A DNA stretch of 64,000 nucleotides, taken from Planctomycetota bacterium. GTDB taxonomy: Bacteria > Planctomycetota > Phycisphaerae > Phycisphaerales > UBA1924. The position numbers and the translations under genes are program-made. Shown piece after piece: positions 25,552-35,086 of the stretch (the first letter of the stretch is position 1; every line of letters starts with the position of its first letter). The notes under the pieces were generated by a model that was given only the letters and a program-made list of their open reading frames with translations, was not told where the DNA came from and searched no databases. The stretch is from the NCBI GenBank assembly GCA_018242605.1, contig JAFEBP010000007.1, positions 344,514-408,513 on the forward strand, given 5' to 3'.

Positions 25552-28257
25552 ATGATCACGAGACCCCGCGTTCGAGCCGGTTTTTCCGCGTTGCTGCTCG
25601 CCTCGTTGGCCCGCGCCGACGTTTCGACGGCCTTCACGTATCAGGGCGAGCTCACGCAGTTCGGCGCACCGGTGGACGGTCAATACGACCTGCGGTTCCG
25701 CCTGCTGGACAGCGCCTCGGGCGGCAACCCGATCGGCGCCGAGCAGTGCGCCGACAATGTCACGGTCACCGGGGGCAAGTTCTCCGTCCTGCTCGACTTT
25801 GGCGCACAGTTCTCCGGCCCCGCACGGTTCCTCATGGTCCGCGTCCGGTCGGACGCCGGAGCAGGTTGCGCGGACTCATCCGGATTCACCGATCTGACGC
25901 CTGCGCAGGAAATCACCGCCGCTCCCAAGGCGTCATTCGCGGCGTCCGCCACGACCGCCTCCACCGCCACCAACGCCCTGAGCATCGGCGGACAACCCGC
26001 GAGCAACGTGGCACTCCTGAGCGGCAACCAGACCTTCACGGGTGCACTCAACTTCAGCAACGCCTCCAACGTCTTTAGCGGCACGTTCACCGGCAACGGC
26101 TCTCAACTGACCGCTCTCAACGGTGCGAATATCTCCGCCGGCACCATCACCCGAAGCCGGGTCGGGTCCGACATCGAGAGCGTGCTCTCCCAGTGGACCA
26201 CAGACCCCGGCCACCCCGCGGGAGTCAATCCACTCGACGCGGTGATGTGGGAGACCAACACCATCCCGGTTCCACCGCCCGGCACTCATTACACCCAGCT
26301 CACAGGCGGCAACACGCACAGCATCGCCCTGCTCAGCGACGGCACGGTCGTCGCCTGGGGCGACAACTCGAACGGACAGCTCAACGTGCCCGCGCTCCCA
26401 CCGGGAGTAACGTACACGGGCGTCGGAGCCGGCTTCGCCCACAGCATCGCCCTCCGAAGCAACGGCACCGCCGTCGCCTGGGGTTGGAACGGCTTGGGAC
26501 AGTGCAACGTCCCGGCGCTGCCGCCCGGGGTCACGTACACCTTCGTCGAGGCCGGCGAACGCCACAGCGTCGCGCTCCGCAGCGACGGCACGGCCGTCGC
26601 ATGGGGCCAGGGCACCGTGGTCAACGCCGGCTTCGGCAACTTCGGCCAGTGCATCATCCCGCCCCTGCCGCCGGGCATGACGTACACGAAGGTCGCCGCG
26701 GGCAACTTCACCACCATGCTCGCCCGCAGCGACGGCCAGTGCTTCGTCTTCGGCTGGAACTCCAACAACCAGGCCACCCTTCCGCCGTTGCCGCCCGGCG
26801 CATTCTGCACCGACGTCGCCGCGGGCGGCCGCCACAGCGTCGCCCTGTTCAGCGACGGCACCATCATCGCGTGGGGTGATCCCGCGGGCGGCAAAACAAC
26901 CGTTCCCGCGCTGCCCCCGGGCGTGGTGTACACCAAGATCGCCACGGGCAACGACTTCACCATGGCCCTGCGCAGCGACGGCAACATCGTCGTCTGGGGG
27001 GCGGTCCCCACCACGCTCCTCACTCCCCCGCCTCTCGACAGCGGCACCGTGTACACCGACATTGGCGCGGGGTATGGCAACTGCTTCGGCCTCCGCGGCG
27101 TTCCCGTGGAGATGCGGCCACCATCCCTCTCCTCCGGAATCGGCGTGAGCATCGGCACGTCCGTCCCGCCCCCCACCGGCGGCCTGCGTGTCACCGGGAG
27201 CGCGATCATCGACGGCAACGTCACCGCCGCTCTGTTCGCCGGCGACGGCTCGGCACTCACCAACCTCAACGCCTCGAACATCGTGGGCACGCTCCCCGCC
27301 GCCAGCCTGCCGGGCACCTTTGCCCGCACCGATGCAACCAACGAGTTCGGTGCCTTCAACAACTCCTTCGCCGGACATGTCGGCATCGGAACCACAAGCC
27401 CGGCCAATCCTCTCCACATCGTCGCAGACAACTACGGCTTTCAGCACACTTCGGCCGACGGCACCAGCGATGTCACCACCTACGTCGACGCCACCGCCGG
27501 CTGGATCGGCACGGTCAACAACAAGCCGTTGTTCTTCTACACCAACAACAGCTATGACATCGCGATGCTGAGCACCGCAGGTCAGTTCGGTGTCGGCACC
27601 ACCACACCCCAGGCCCGCCTGGACTCCCGTGCCACCAACGCCAATGAAACCGCCGTCCGCGGCCTCAACACCGCCGGCGGCATCAACATCGGTGTCAACG
27701 GCGAAGTCGTCACCGGGTACGGCGTCTACGGCAAGGCCACCAACACCACCGGCTCCAACTACGGCGTCTACGGCCAGACGCTCTCCACCGCCGCCAACGC
27801 TTTCGGAGTCTACTCCAACGGCCGGCTGGGCGCATCGGGCACCAAGGCGTTCGTGATCGATCACCCACTGGACCCGGCCAACAAAGTGCTCATGCATTAC
27901 TGCGCCGAAGGCCCCGAGCCCCAAAACGTCTACAACGGCATCGTCACGCTCGACGACGCCGGAACCGCCGTGATCACCCTTCCCGCCTACTTCTCCTCCA
28001 TCAACGTCGACCCCCGCTACCAACTCACCCCCATCGGCGGCCCCGCGCTGCTCTACGTCGCTTCGGAGATCCAGGATGATCGCTTCTCCATCGCCGGCGG
28101 CAAGCCAGGCATGAAGGTCTCCTGGGAGGTCAAGGCCCGCCGCAACGACGCGTTCGTCCGCCGCTACGGCGCTCCGGTCGAGGTCGACAAGCCCGCGAAC
28201 GAAAAGGGCTCGTTCATCCGTCCCGACCTGTACGACGCCGTCACGTCGGATCGCTGA
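25552..28257 (+). CDS. Secreted RCC1-repeat protein sharing both end domains with the collagen-like protein
   Basis: The protein has 901 residues from the ATG at 25552, which has GGAG five bases upstream and starts a signal peptide (ending LARAD). Residues about 25-130 form a domain opening FTYQGELTQFG, matching the one in the collagen-like protein. Residues about 247-516 hold seven RCC1-like repeats of the form AGxxHSVALRSDGTxVAWG, separated by Pro-rich VPALPPGVxYT linkers, which should fold as a seven-bladed propeller. A phage-tail-like region with GIGTTSP motifs follows. The last 140 residues repeat the FVIDHPLDPANK and HYCAEGPEP domain. Probably a surface-displayed binding protein. Confidence 0.87.
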   Translation: MITRPRVRAGFSALLLASLARADVSTAFTYQGELTQFGAPVDGQYDLRFRLLDSASGGNPIGAEQCADNVTVTGGKFSVLLDFGAQFSGPARFLMVRVRSDAGAGCADSSGFTDLTPAQEITAAPKASFAASATTASTATNALSIGGQPASNVALLSGNQTFTGALNFSNASNVFSGTFTGNGSQLTALNGANISAGTITRSRVGSDIESVLSQWTTDPGHPAGVNPLDAVMWETNTIPVPPPGTHYTQLTGGNTHSIALLSDGTVVAWGDNSNGQLNVPALPPGVTYTGVGAGFAHSIALRSNGTAVAWGWNGLGQCNVPALPPGVTYTFVEAGERHSVALRSDGTAVAWGQGTVVNAGFGNFGQCIIPPLPPGMTYTKVAAGNFTTMLARSDGQCFVFGWNSNNQATLPPLPPGAFCTDVAAGGRHSVALFSDGTIIAWGDPAGGKTTVPALPPGVVYTKIATGNDFTMALRSDGNIVVWGAVPTTLLTPPPLDSGTVYTDIGAGYGNCFGLRGVPVEMRPPSLSSGIGVSIGTSVPPPTGGLRVTGSAIIDGNVTAALFAGDGSALTNLNASNIVGTLPAASLPGTFARTDATNEFGAFNNSFAGHVGIGTTSPANPLHIVADNYGFQHTSADGTSDVTTYVDATAGWIGTVNNKPLFFYTNNSYDIAMLSTAGQFGVGTTTPQARLDSRATNANETAVRGLNTAGGINIGVNGEVVTGYGVYGKATNTTGSNYGVYGQTLSTAANAFGVYSNGRLGASGTKAFVIDHPLDPANKVLMHYCAEGPEPQNVYNGIVTLDDAGTAVITLPAYFSSINVDPRYQLTPIGGPALLYVASEIQDDRFSIAGGKPGMKVSWEVKARRNDAFVRRYGAPVEVDKPANEKGSFIRPDLYDAVTSDR

Positions 28258-28329
28258 ATTTTTTCCGCGCCCTGCATTCGCGCCTTCTCCCGCATCCTCA
28301 CAGACATTACTTCCCCAAGGCCTCCCGCC

Positions 28330-31300
28330 ATGACGAAGTTCATCCTCCGCGCCCTCCTGGCCGCCGCGTGCTTGTGCGGCCTCACCGCCGCGCAATCACT
28401 CCCCGCCCGCCCCAGCATCTCAGTCATCAAGCCCGGCGATGAACCGCCCCCGGCCGACATCCAGCCCGGCGTCGTCGACTCATGGAAGTGGGTCGGTTCG
28501 TTCGGCGGCATCGCCGGACACTCCTTCGACCTCGAAGGCAACTTGGTGCTCGCATGCACGGACCTGGCAACCAACCAGACGCTCTCGCTCCTCAAGCTCG
28601 ACGTCACCCCAAGCGCCGCCCCCACCGTCAAGTACGGCCCCTTCGTCATCGGCAGCGTTTCCGGGGGCTCGTCGGTCGCCATCGTCACCGACTCACGCGG
28701 CCGTGCCATGCTCGGCCTGAGCGGCGCTCAGCTTGATTGCTACGACGCCAACGGCGCTCTGCAATGGCGCTCTCCGATCGCCTCATCACTCCCGGGCACC
28801 GCCGCCACCATCGAGGGCATCGCGGTCAACGACGACGATGTGCCCTACATCGTGGGCCTCTACCGCGCGACCGTCGACGGGCTCACCCAACAGTTCGGGT
28901 ACGCCGCCAGCCTCGATCCCCTGTCCGGCAACATCCGCTGGATCACCATCCTCTCCGACACCTCCCTCCCCGCGAATCAACGGTTCCCCGGCATGACCTG
29001 GCCGGCCATCGCGACCTCCCCCGACGGCAACGTCTTCATCGCCGCCAGTTCGAACGAGGGCAACAGCCTGCTCGCGCTCCTCGACGGCGAGACCGGGCTC
29101 GTGCTGAACCGCGTTCCGATCGAAGGGAGCTTCGCCCCCCGTCTGTACGGCCGCACCGAAATCGCCGTCGGCATTGACGCTGCAGCCCATATCGTCACTC
29201 ACGTTGCGGTGACCAGCTCGTTCTATCGAGATCTGCTCTCCCGCTTCGATCCCGCCACAGGCTCCGCGTGGACTCAGCAGTTGGTGCCAACGGCTCCGGG
29301 CAGTTCCGGCTCGCAGTTCGATCAGTGCCTTGTGGACCCCTCCGGCAACATCTTCGTCGGCGGCACTTACAACGATTCCGACGGCGTGCGGGTCCAGATG
29401 ATCGGCGTCAACAAGTCCGGCGGGACCCTGTTCCACACCAAGTACAAGCCCGGCGGAGCCTTCGCAAGCTCCGGCGCGAAGATCCGCATGGCGCTGGACG
29501 GCTTCAACAACCCGTACATCTCTACGTACGTGCCGAGCCTTGGCATCCGCGGATGGATCGCCAAGATCGACCCCCGCCCCGCCGGCACCAGCGGCATCCC
29601 CGCCAACCGGCTCGTGTGGGAAACGCTGGAAGCCTCCGGCTTTTTCTATCAGAACCAGAGCCTGGGCATCGACCGCGGCGGCAACCTGTACTTCCTCGGC
29701 CTTCGGGGCTCGGGAAGCACCATCTTCGCGTACGCCTCCAAGTGGGTCCAGCCGGTCGCGGGCATCCCGACGGTGCTCACCGGCCAGACGAATCACGCCA
29801 TCGAAGGCCAGAGCGTGTACGGCCCCGGCGCCGGCCGCCTGAGCGCCTCGCACGAACTATTCACCCTGCCCCTCACGTTCGGCTTCGACGAAGGTTCATT
29901 CACCGACACCGTGCTCTTCGGTGAATGGGGCGGACGCCTCGCGTTCAACAGCTCCGGCTCGCTCTACATGGGCGTCAAGGCGGAGGTCAGCGGCGGCGAC
30001 ACCGATGTGCACTTCCCCCTCGAGGCCAAGTTCCAGATCCCGGATCAGAGCACCCTGCTCATCGGCCAGCCCGTGGTCGTCAACACCGGCTGGTCCGTCA
30101 ACGAGCCGGCCTGCCGCATGACCACCCGCGGCGAGCCATCCTTCAACGCCGGCCTGACGTACGACATCTACGACCATCTCTACGGCCTCGCCCAGTTGGA
30201 AATCGCCAGCGAGTTCCTGCTGAACACCGAGTTCGTCAACACCACGATCGACTCGCCCACCAGCGGCGGACCGGACTACATCCCCGGCCTCAACGTGATC
30301 GACATGATCGAGGCCCGCACCGGCCAGGACCTTCACGACTGGGTCGAGATCGGAAAGAACGGCTTCTTCCTCAAGGCCCGGCTCCCGCAACTCTTTGCGC
30401 AGGCGACCCTGCAGCCATCGAGCTCAACGGTCACCCGCACCTTTAACTCCAGCGCCCAGAGCCGCTTCTTCCAGGGCGGTGTCAACATCACCGAAGCGAT
30501 CATCGCCGCCATCGTCGGGGGCGTGCAGGAGCACAACCCCAACGCGCCCGAGGAACTCGCGCTCGTCACCTCCAAGCCATCGATCAGCTTGGGCAACAGC
30601 GATTTCAGGCTCTCTCTCGAAGCCCGCATCGCTCAGCTGATCGCACGCTGCGATCTCGCGGTGACGCAGGGCCTGACCGCCACCGTCACACCCCGCGTCC
30701 GCTGCACACTCTCCGACGGTTCAGTCCGCGATATCAACCTGGGAGGCCCCCAGAACGATCCAAACGGGGGCCAGTTTACGTTCAACCTCCCGGCCTCCAC
30801 GCGGATGGACATCACCCCCGAAGTCTACCTGCGTATCCAGTTCACCAACAACACCTCGCTCCAGCTCATCCCGGGCGTGGACTACGAAGCCCTGGCCTTC
30901 GGCGCCCGCGCCACCGCCTCGGGCGTCACCCTGTTCGACTACGACCAGTGCTTCGGTTGCGGCACAGAAGAAATCACGGTCGCCGACATCCCGATCTACA
31001 GCAACACCTGGACCGTCGATACTCCCCGCCAGAAGATCACCCCCTTCACCGTCACCGGCAGCCCCAACCAGGAGCCCCGCATCATCGGCGCCAGCCGCTC
31101 CAAGATGCCCATGCTCATCTACCGCCAGGCCGCGCCCTCCCGCTCACAGTTCAACACCCTGGTCAACGCCGGCACCGGCATGCTGATCTACGGCGACCGC
31201 TTCACGCCGCAGATGAGCGTGCAGTTCATGCACATGGGCCGCACCGAGAGCGTCCCCTGCACCTACATCAACCCCAGCACCGCCCGCATCACCATCCCAA

Positions 31301-32514
31301 ACCGCTTCCGGCTCATCCCCGGCACCGGACGCCTCCGCGTCTCCACCGGCGGCGGAGTCTCCAACGTCATCGATCTCCCGATCACGCTCCCCATCCCGCG
31401 CGTCTCCACCGTCAACCCCAACCTGTGGGCCGCCGACCCTTCACTCGCCGACATCCCCGTCCAGCCTATCGACGCCTTCTCTTCCGTCGGCAGCGACACC
31501 TTCATCGCCCGCCGCGACTACTACGTCAAGCTGCGAGACACGCTCTGGAACTCTACCACCGCCAGCGTGGGCGCCGCGGCGTACTTCCCCGACTTCAACT
31601 TCAACTCCATGCCCCCCTTCCCGGCCGTGCTCATGGACGGCGTGCCCCTGCCCCGGTTCGTTCAGCCCGTGGACAGCGGCCTTCACAACGTGCGTCTCAC
31701 CGAAACAGACTACAACAGGCCGCGTCTCGCCTCGGTCCAGGTCATCAACCCGGGCCCCGGCGGCGGCAAGAGCGCGCCGGTCGTGCTCAACATCTCCGCG
31801 CCCGTGCCCTGCGTCAGCTTCGTCGAGCCGCCGGAAGTCCTGCCCACCGCCGAGCCGCTCAAGATCACGATCCACGGGCCGCCCAACGTCCCCTACTTCC
31901 CCAACTACGAAGAGCCCAAGTTCGGCAACTTCACCAAGGCCTCGGTGGTCCGCCTCGACGGCATTGCCCTCGCCACCGACTTCGTCAACTCCTCCACGCT
32001 CACCGCGGTCATCCCCGCCCATTTCCTCGAGACCATCGCCAACCATTCCATCACGGTGAACACGCCCGCGAACGGCACGGTCTACTTCGAGCAGCTCTTC
32101 ACCGGCGAACAGGACCCGCAGGTCGACGCCCCCTACTTCCAGGGCTTCCTGCCCAGCGGCGGCGAATCCCCCTCGCTCCTCTTCCCCGTCCGTTACCCCG
32201 AGCCGATCATCGAAGCGCTCTCGCCCGAGTCCACCACCGTCAACAACATCATCTTCATGAACGGGCTCATCCAGTCTCAGGACCCCGACGGCCCACGCTA
32301 CAACCTGGGAATCGCCGGACGGAACTTCCGCCAAGGCACTGTCGTGCTCTTTGAGGGCACCCCGATCCCCAGCACCGTCGTCACCGGCAACGTCATCCAC
32401 GCCACGGTGCCCGCCGACGCGGTCACCTCCGTCGGCAACGCCGTCATCACCATCATGAACCCCGGCCCGGACTTCCAGCTTTCGCAACCCGCCGTCTTCT
32501 ACATCGACCCCTGA
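28330..32514 (+). CDS. Very large secreted protein with propeller-like N-terminus and TIG-like C-terminal repeats
   Basis: The protein has 1394 residues with a signal peptide (1-20, ending LTAAQ). Residues about 35-480 contain repeated blocks with DGNVFIAAS, SGNIFVGGTYND and GGNLYFLGL motifs, as in bacterial beta-propellers of the SBBP or PQQ-like kind. The middle (about 500-900) is beta-rich and unassigned. Residues about 930-1394 contain repeated immunoglobulin-like units with IxGxxF, VxFxG and NPGPxGG motifs that resemble IPT/TIG domains. It follows the RCC1 gene by 72 bp on the same strand and could be co-transcribed. Role unknown; adhesion or matrix function is inferred from architecture. 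Confidence 0.78.
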   Translation: MTKFILRALLAAACLCGLTAAQSLPARPSISVIKPGDEPPPADIQPGVVDSWKWVGSFGGIAGHSFDLEGNLVLACTDLATNQTLSLLKLDVTPSAAPTVKYGPFVIGSVSGGSSVAIVTDSRGRAMLGLSGAQLDCYDANGALQWRSPIASSLPGTAATIEGIAVNDDDVPYIVGLYRATVDGLTQQFGYAASLDPLSGNIRWITILSDTSLPANQRFPGMTWPAIATSPDGNVFIAASSNEGNSLLALLDGETGLVLNRVPIEGSFAPRLYGRTEIAVGIDAAAHIVTHVAVTSSFYRDLLSRFDPATGSAWTQQLVPTAPGSSGSQFDQCLVDPSGNIFVGGTYNDSDGVRVQMIGVNKSGGTLFHTKYKPGGAFASSGAKIRMALDGFNNPYISTYVPSLGIRGWIAKIDPRPAGTSGIPANRLVWETLEASGFFYQNQSLGIDRGGNLYFLGLRGSGSTIFAYASKWVQPVAGIPTVLTGQTNHAIEGQSVYGPGAGRLSASHELFTLPLTFGFDEGSFTDTVLFGEWGGRLAFNSSGSLYMGVKAEVSGGDTDVHFPLEAKFQIPDQSTLLIGQPVVVNTGWSVNEPACRMTTRGEPSFNAGLTYDIYDHLYGLAQLEIASEFLLNTEFVNTTIDSPTSGGPDYIPGLNVIDMIEARTGQDLHDWVEIGKNGFFLKARLPQLFAQATLQPSSSTVTRTFNSSAQSRFFQGGVNITEAIIAAIVGGVQEHNPNAPEELALVTSKPSISLGNSDFRLSLEARIAQLIARCDLAVTQGLTATVTPRVRCTLSDGSVRDINLGGPQNDPNGGQFTFNLPASTRMDITPEVYLRIQFTNNTSLQLIPGVDYEALAFGARATASGVTLFDYDQCFGCGTEEITVADIPIYSNTWTVDTPRQKITPFTVTGSPNQEPRIIGASRSKMPMLIYRQAAPSRSQFNTLVNAGTGMLIYGDRFTPQMSVQFMHMGRTESVPCTYINPSTARITIPNRFRLIPGTGRLRVSTGGGVSNVIDLPITLPIPRVSTVNPNLWAADPSLADIPVQPIDAFSSVGSDTFIARRDYYVKLRDTLWNSTTASVGAAAYFPDFNFNSMPPFPAVLMDGVPLPRFVQPVDSGLHNVRLTETDYNRPRLASVQVINPGPGGGKSAPVVLNISAPVPCVSFVEPPEVLPTAEPLKITIHGPPNVPYFPNYEEPKFGNFTKASVVRLDGIALATDFVNSSTLTAVIPAHFLETIANHSITVNTPANGTVYFEQLFTGEQDPQVDAPYFQGFLPSGGESPSLLFPVRYPEPIIEALSPESTTVNNIIFMNGLIQSQDPDGPRYNLGIAGRNFRQGTVVLFEGTPIPSTVVTGNVIHATVPADAVTSVGNAVITIMNPGPDFQLSQPAVFYIDP

Positions 32515-32623
32515 CCCCAAGCGCGCAAGACAACGCGGGCAAAGGAGAACCCTTCGCCCGCGAAGCGCGTGCCGAGCGTGTGTCCGCGCCCGGGGTGAGG
32601 TAATCAGGCCCCCTCCGGGCCGA

Positions 32624-32908
32624 TCACTCCTGGTCCTGCGATTCGTCCTGGCTGCTACGGGTCTCGATCAGTTTGCGAAGGTAATCGTTCTCGCGCCGGG
32701 TGGCCTCGAGATCGAACACGAGGTACTTGACGCTCAGGCGTAGATAGTCGAGCGACTCCTGGAGCTCGCCGACCGTCTTCTTCATGCGTTCATGACGCTC
32801 CCGAGTCTCCTGCGCCAGCCGCTCGAGCGGCGCACGCTCCGACGGCGGGAGGTTCTCGATCTGCTTCATCAACTCGGCCAGCTTCGCCTGGAAGTCCTGC
32901 TCGTTCAT
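32624..32908 (-). CDS. Small coiled-coil protein
   Basis: The protein has 94 residues, nearly all predicted helix, with a heptad pattern from residue 5 to 85 and many Glu, Arg and Leu residues. No catalytic motif or membrane segment is present. An AGAGATGAGAG stretch precedes the ATG. It may be a cytoplasmic structural or regulatory partner protein. The convergent upstream gene ends at 32514. No family name can be given from sequence alone. Confidence 0.75.
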   Translation of the reverse strand: MNEQDFQAKLAELMKQIENLPPSERAPLERLAQETRERHERMKKTVGELQESLDYLRLSVKYLVFDLEATRRENDYLRKLIETRSSQDESQDQE

Positions 32909-33138
32909 CTCTCATCTCTCCGTTTTGAACTTGTCCCAGTCGGGCGGACGAATCCGCCCACATCACCAACGCGATGGAGAGAGAGATACAACCGCCGCGC
33001 CGATCGCCCGTGCCAATCGCCGGCGCGGCAATAGCCCGGTAAGAACAAGCCTCCGGATTGAAATGTGAACACCGACCCGCGACCCCCCAGCCGCGCCGCC
33101 GTCAGCCCCGGTGCGGATGCGCCGCGTGTTGCGTGGAA

Positions 33139-33732
33139 TCAACGCCCCATGTCGGCCCGACGCAACGCCTGCTTCGCCACGGGGCTCGCCGCCGCCGCGA
33201 CTGTCTCGATCGAGGCCGGATCGTGCTTACGCAGATCTCGGACCACCCGCTTGAGATGCTCGTCGAGTTCGATCCGGAACCGGGCGAACCACTGTTCCAG
33301 TTCGTGACGGTTGAACCGGCTGAGCGGATCCTTGAGACCCGTCTGCATCACCGCCCAGTCAAGCAGCAGGCCCCCACCGTCGGTGTACCGGTACAGGTCC
33401 AGCGTCGCGGCCAGACGTTTCTGCAACGTCGTGAACGGGTCCGTCGCTCGTTCAGGGAGCTTGGTCATGATCTCCTTCAGCTCCCCATTGGTCGGGGCGA
33501 AGGAGAGTCCGTCCGCATCCACCGGGGCATCGGTCCGCAGGGGCATCTCACCCGCCGGCTTGAGTTCCGCGAACTCCGTGGAAATGGCTTTGGTGCCCGC
33601 TCGCTCGAACCGGATGGTCAGCCGCTGGTGCGGCCCGCCCGCGCCGCTCACCGACTCGGTCAGCAGCACATGACCCACCCCCCATTCAGGCTTGGTGGCG
33701 TGAACGACCCGATCACCTTTCGTCCAAGACAT
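33139..33732 (-). CDS. DUF3553-domain protein
   Basis: The protein has 197 residues from the ATG at 33732. The first 60 residues match DUF3553: GDRVVHATKPEWGVGHVL, followed by a small beta barrel that resembles CarD/Tudor-type domains. The rest is mostly helical, with a conserved-looking FNRHELEQWFARFR block. DUF3553 proteins are of unknown role; a nucleic-acid or polymerase link is possible because of the fold similarity, but that is inference. The longer open frame to 33864 lacks coding character. Confidence 0.8.
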   Translation of the reverse strand: MSWTKGDRVVHATKPEWGVGHVLLTESVSGAGGPHQRLTIRFERAGTKAISTEFAELKPAGEMPLRTDAPVDADGLSFAPTNGELKEIMTKLPERATDPFTTLQKRLAATLDLYRYTDGGGLLLDWAVMQTGLKDPLSRFNRHELEQWFARFRIELDEHLKRVVRDLRKHDPASIETVAAAASPVAKQALRRADMGR

Positions 33733-34007
33733 GCAGCACACCCCTGGGTCGGGGAAACGCCGGTGCGCACCCCGAGCAGCAATAATCCGTGCAACCCACA
33801 GCACAAAGCGATGATCCGCGCAACCGCGGTCACCCGATGCCAGGCACAGAAAAAAATCCCACACGCCCGACGAACAATCGGGCCGAAACCCGGCCCATGA
33901 TGGGTAGGTTCCGCCAAGGAAAACAAGCGACTCAAAGGCCGGGCCTCGGCCGACAGACGGTCAGCGGTGGGGAAAAACACCCCCCAAACCGCCCCCGGCA
34001 TCATGCA

Positions 34008-34036
34008 TTGCCCGCACCCCGGACAAAGCATATCAT
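34008..34036 (+). promoter_or_regulatory. Sigma-70-type promoter of rpoZ-coaC
   Basis: TTGCCC (34008-34013), a 17-bp spacer and TATCAT (34031-34036) lie about 105 bases before the rpoZ start. The rest of the 408-bp gap from 33733 to 34140 shows no other feature. Confidence 0.55.
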
Positions 34037-34140
34037 CTATCGGGGTCCGCGCCTAGCCCTTTTTGCAAAGATTGAGCGATATTGCCGAACCCGACGGTTC
34101 GGAACGCTGACCATCCCCTCGTTGGAGCACCGCACTAGCC

Positions 34141-34365
34141 ATGATCGAAGCCCTCAAGAGCGATGCCATTGTCAATAAAATCGGCGGTCGGTTCAAGCTC
34201 TGCGCGCTCATCCAGCGTCGCCTCGTGCAACTGATGGAAGGTGCACGTCCTCTGGTCCCCAGGGAAGGCCGTTCCGATTTGGAACTGGTCATCGAGGAGA
34301 TCCTGCAGGACAAGATCACCCTCGACTTTGACGCGACCCCCTTCGATACCACCGCGCACGCCTGA
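34141..34365 (+). CDS. rpoZ: DNA-directed RNA polymerase omega subunit
   Basis: This small subunit binds the beta-prime C-terminal tail and helps polymerase assembly. It has 74 residues. The first helix block ALKSDAIVNKIGGRFKLCAL and the RRLVQLMEGARPLV helix match the omega fold. The acidic C-terminal half (EEILQDKITLD) is also typical. It lies 22 bp upstream of coaC; rpoZ next to the coenzyme A gene coaBC is a common bacterial arrangement and supports both calls. Confidence 0.88.
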   Translation: MIEALKSDAIVNKIGGRFKLCALIQRRLVQLMEGARPLVPREGRSDLELVIEEILQDKITLDFDATPFDTTAHA

Positions 34366-34387
34366 GCGTCCAACGAAGCCCGCAGTC

Positions 34388-35017
34388 ATGAGCGAATCCC
34401 AACGCAATCCCCGGCAATCACCCGCCGCGGATCCGGCTGTCCTGCGCCCCGTCGTCGCCGGAAAGCGCATCCTCGTGGGCGTCACCGGCGGCATCGCCGC
34501 GTACAAAACCGCGACCATCGTCAGCCGGCTCGCCCAGGCCGGGGCCAACGTCACCGTCGCCATGACCGACGCCGCGACCCACTTTGTCACTCCACTCACC
34601 TTCCAGTCCCTCTCCGCCAACCACGTCTACACCTCCTCCTGGGAACACGTCGATTCCAAGGATCCCCAGCACATCTCCCTGGCCTCCGGCGCGGACCTCG
34701 CCGTCGTCGCCCCCTGCACGATGGACTGCATGGCCAAGCTCGCCGCCGGCTTCACTGATGACGTCGTCACCCTCATCCTGAGCGCCGTCGACCGCGTCAG
34801 GACCCCGGTACTGCTCGCCCCCGCCATGAACACCGTCATGTGGCGGCAACCCGCGACCCAGCGCAACTTCGCTCGCCTCGCCGAAGACGGCTTCCGCTTC
34901 ATCGGGCCCGGCGACGGTTGGCAGGCCTGCCGCATGGTGGGCGAAGGCCGGATGTCCGAACCAGAAGACATCCTCGCCGCGATCGCGCAAACACTCACGC
35001 TGTCGTCCAAACCCTGA
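34388..35017 (+). CDS. coaC: Phosphopantothenoylcysteine decarboxylase (CoaC only)
   Basis: This flavoprotein decarboxylates 4'-phosphopantothenoylcysteine in coenzyme A synthesis. It has 209 residues. The Rossmann-like start ILVGVTGGIAAYKT, the active-site His in PQHISLA, the APAMNTVMW motif and the substrate-clamp region ACRMVGEGRM are all present. Most bacteria carry a CoaBC fusion of about 400 residues; here the CoaB synthetase half is missing, and the next gene is a transporter. CoaB must therefore be encoded elsewhere. Confidence 0.92.
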   Translation: MSESQRNPRQSPAADPAVLRPVVAGKRILVGVTGGIAAYKTATIVSRLAQAGANVTVAMTDAATHFVTPLTFQSLSANHVYTSSWEHVDSKDPQHISLASGADLAVVAPCTMDCMAKLAAGFTDDVVTLILSAVDRVRTPVLLAPAMNTVMWRQPATQRNFARLAEDGFRFIGPGDGWQACRMVGEGRMSEPEDILAAIAQTLTLSSKP

Positions 35018-35086
35018 CTCCCCGACTAAGCCGGTCATGCTTGAATCTCCGCGCGCAGCCCCGTGCGCCGGGGTATGCTCCGGCCC

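Noticed and set aside
25933..28395. 820-codon open frame on the minus strand
   Set aside because: It mirrors the RCC1 repeats of the real gene; no signal peptide, ribosome site or motif.
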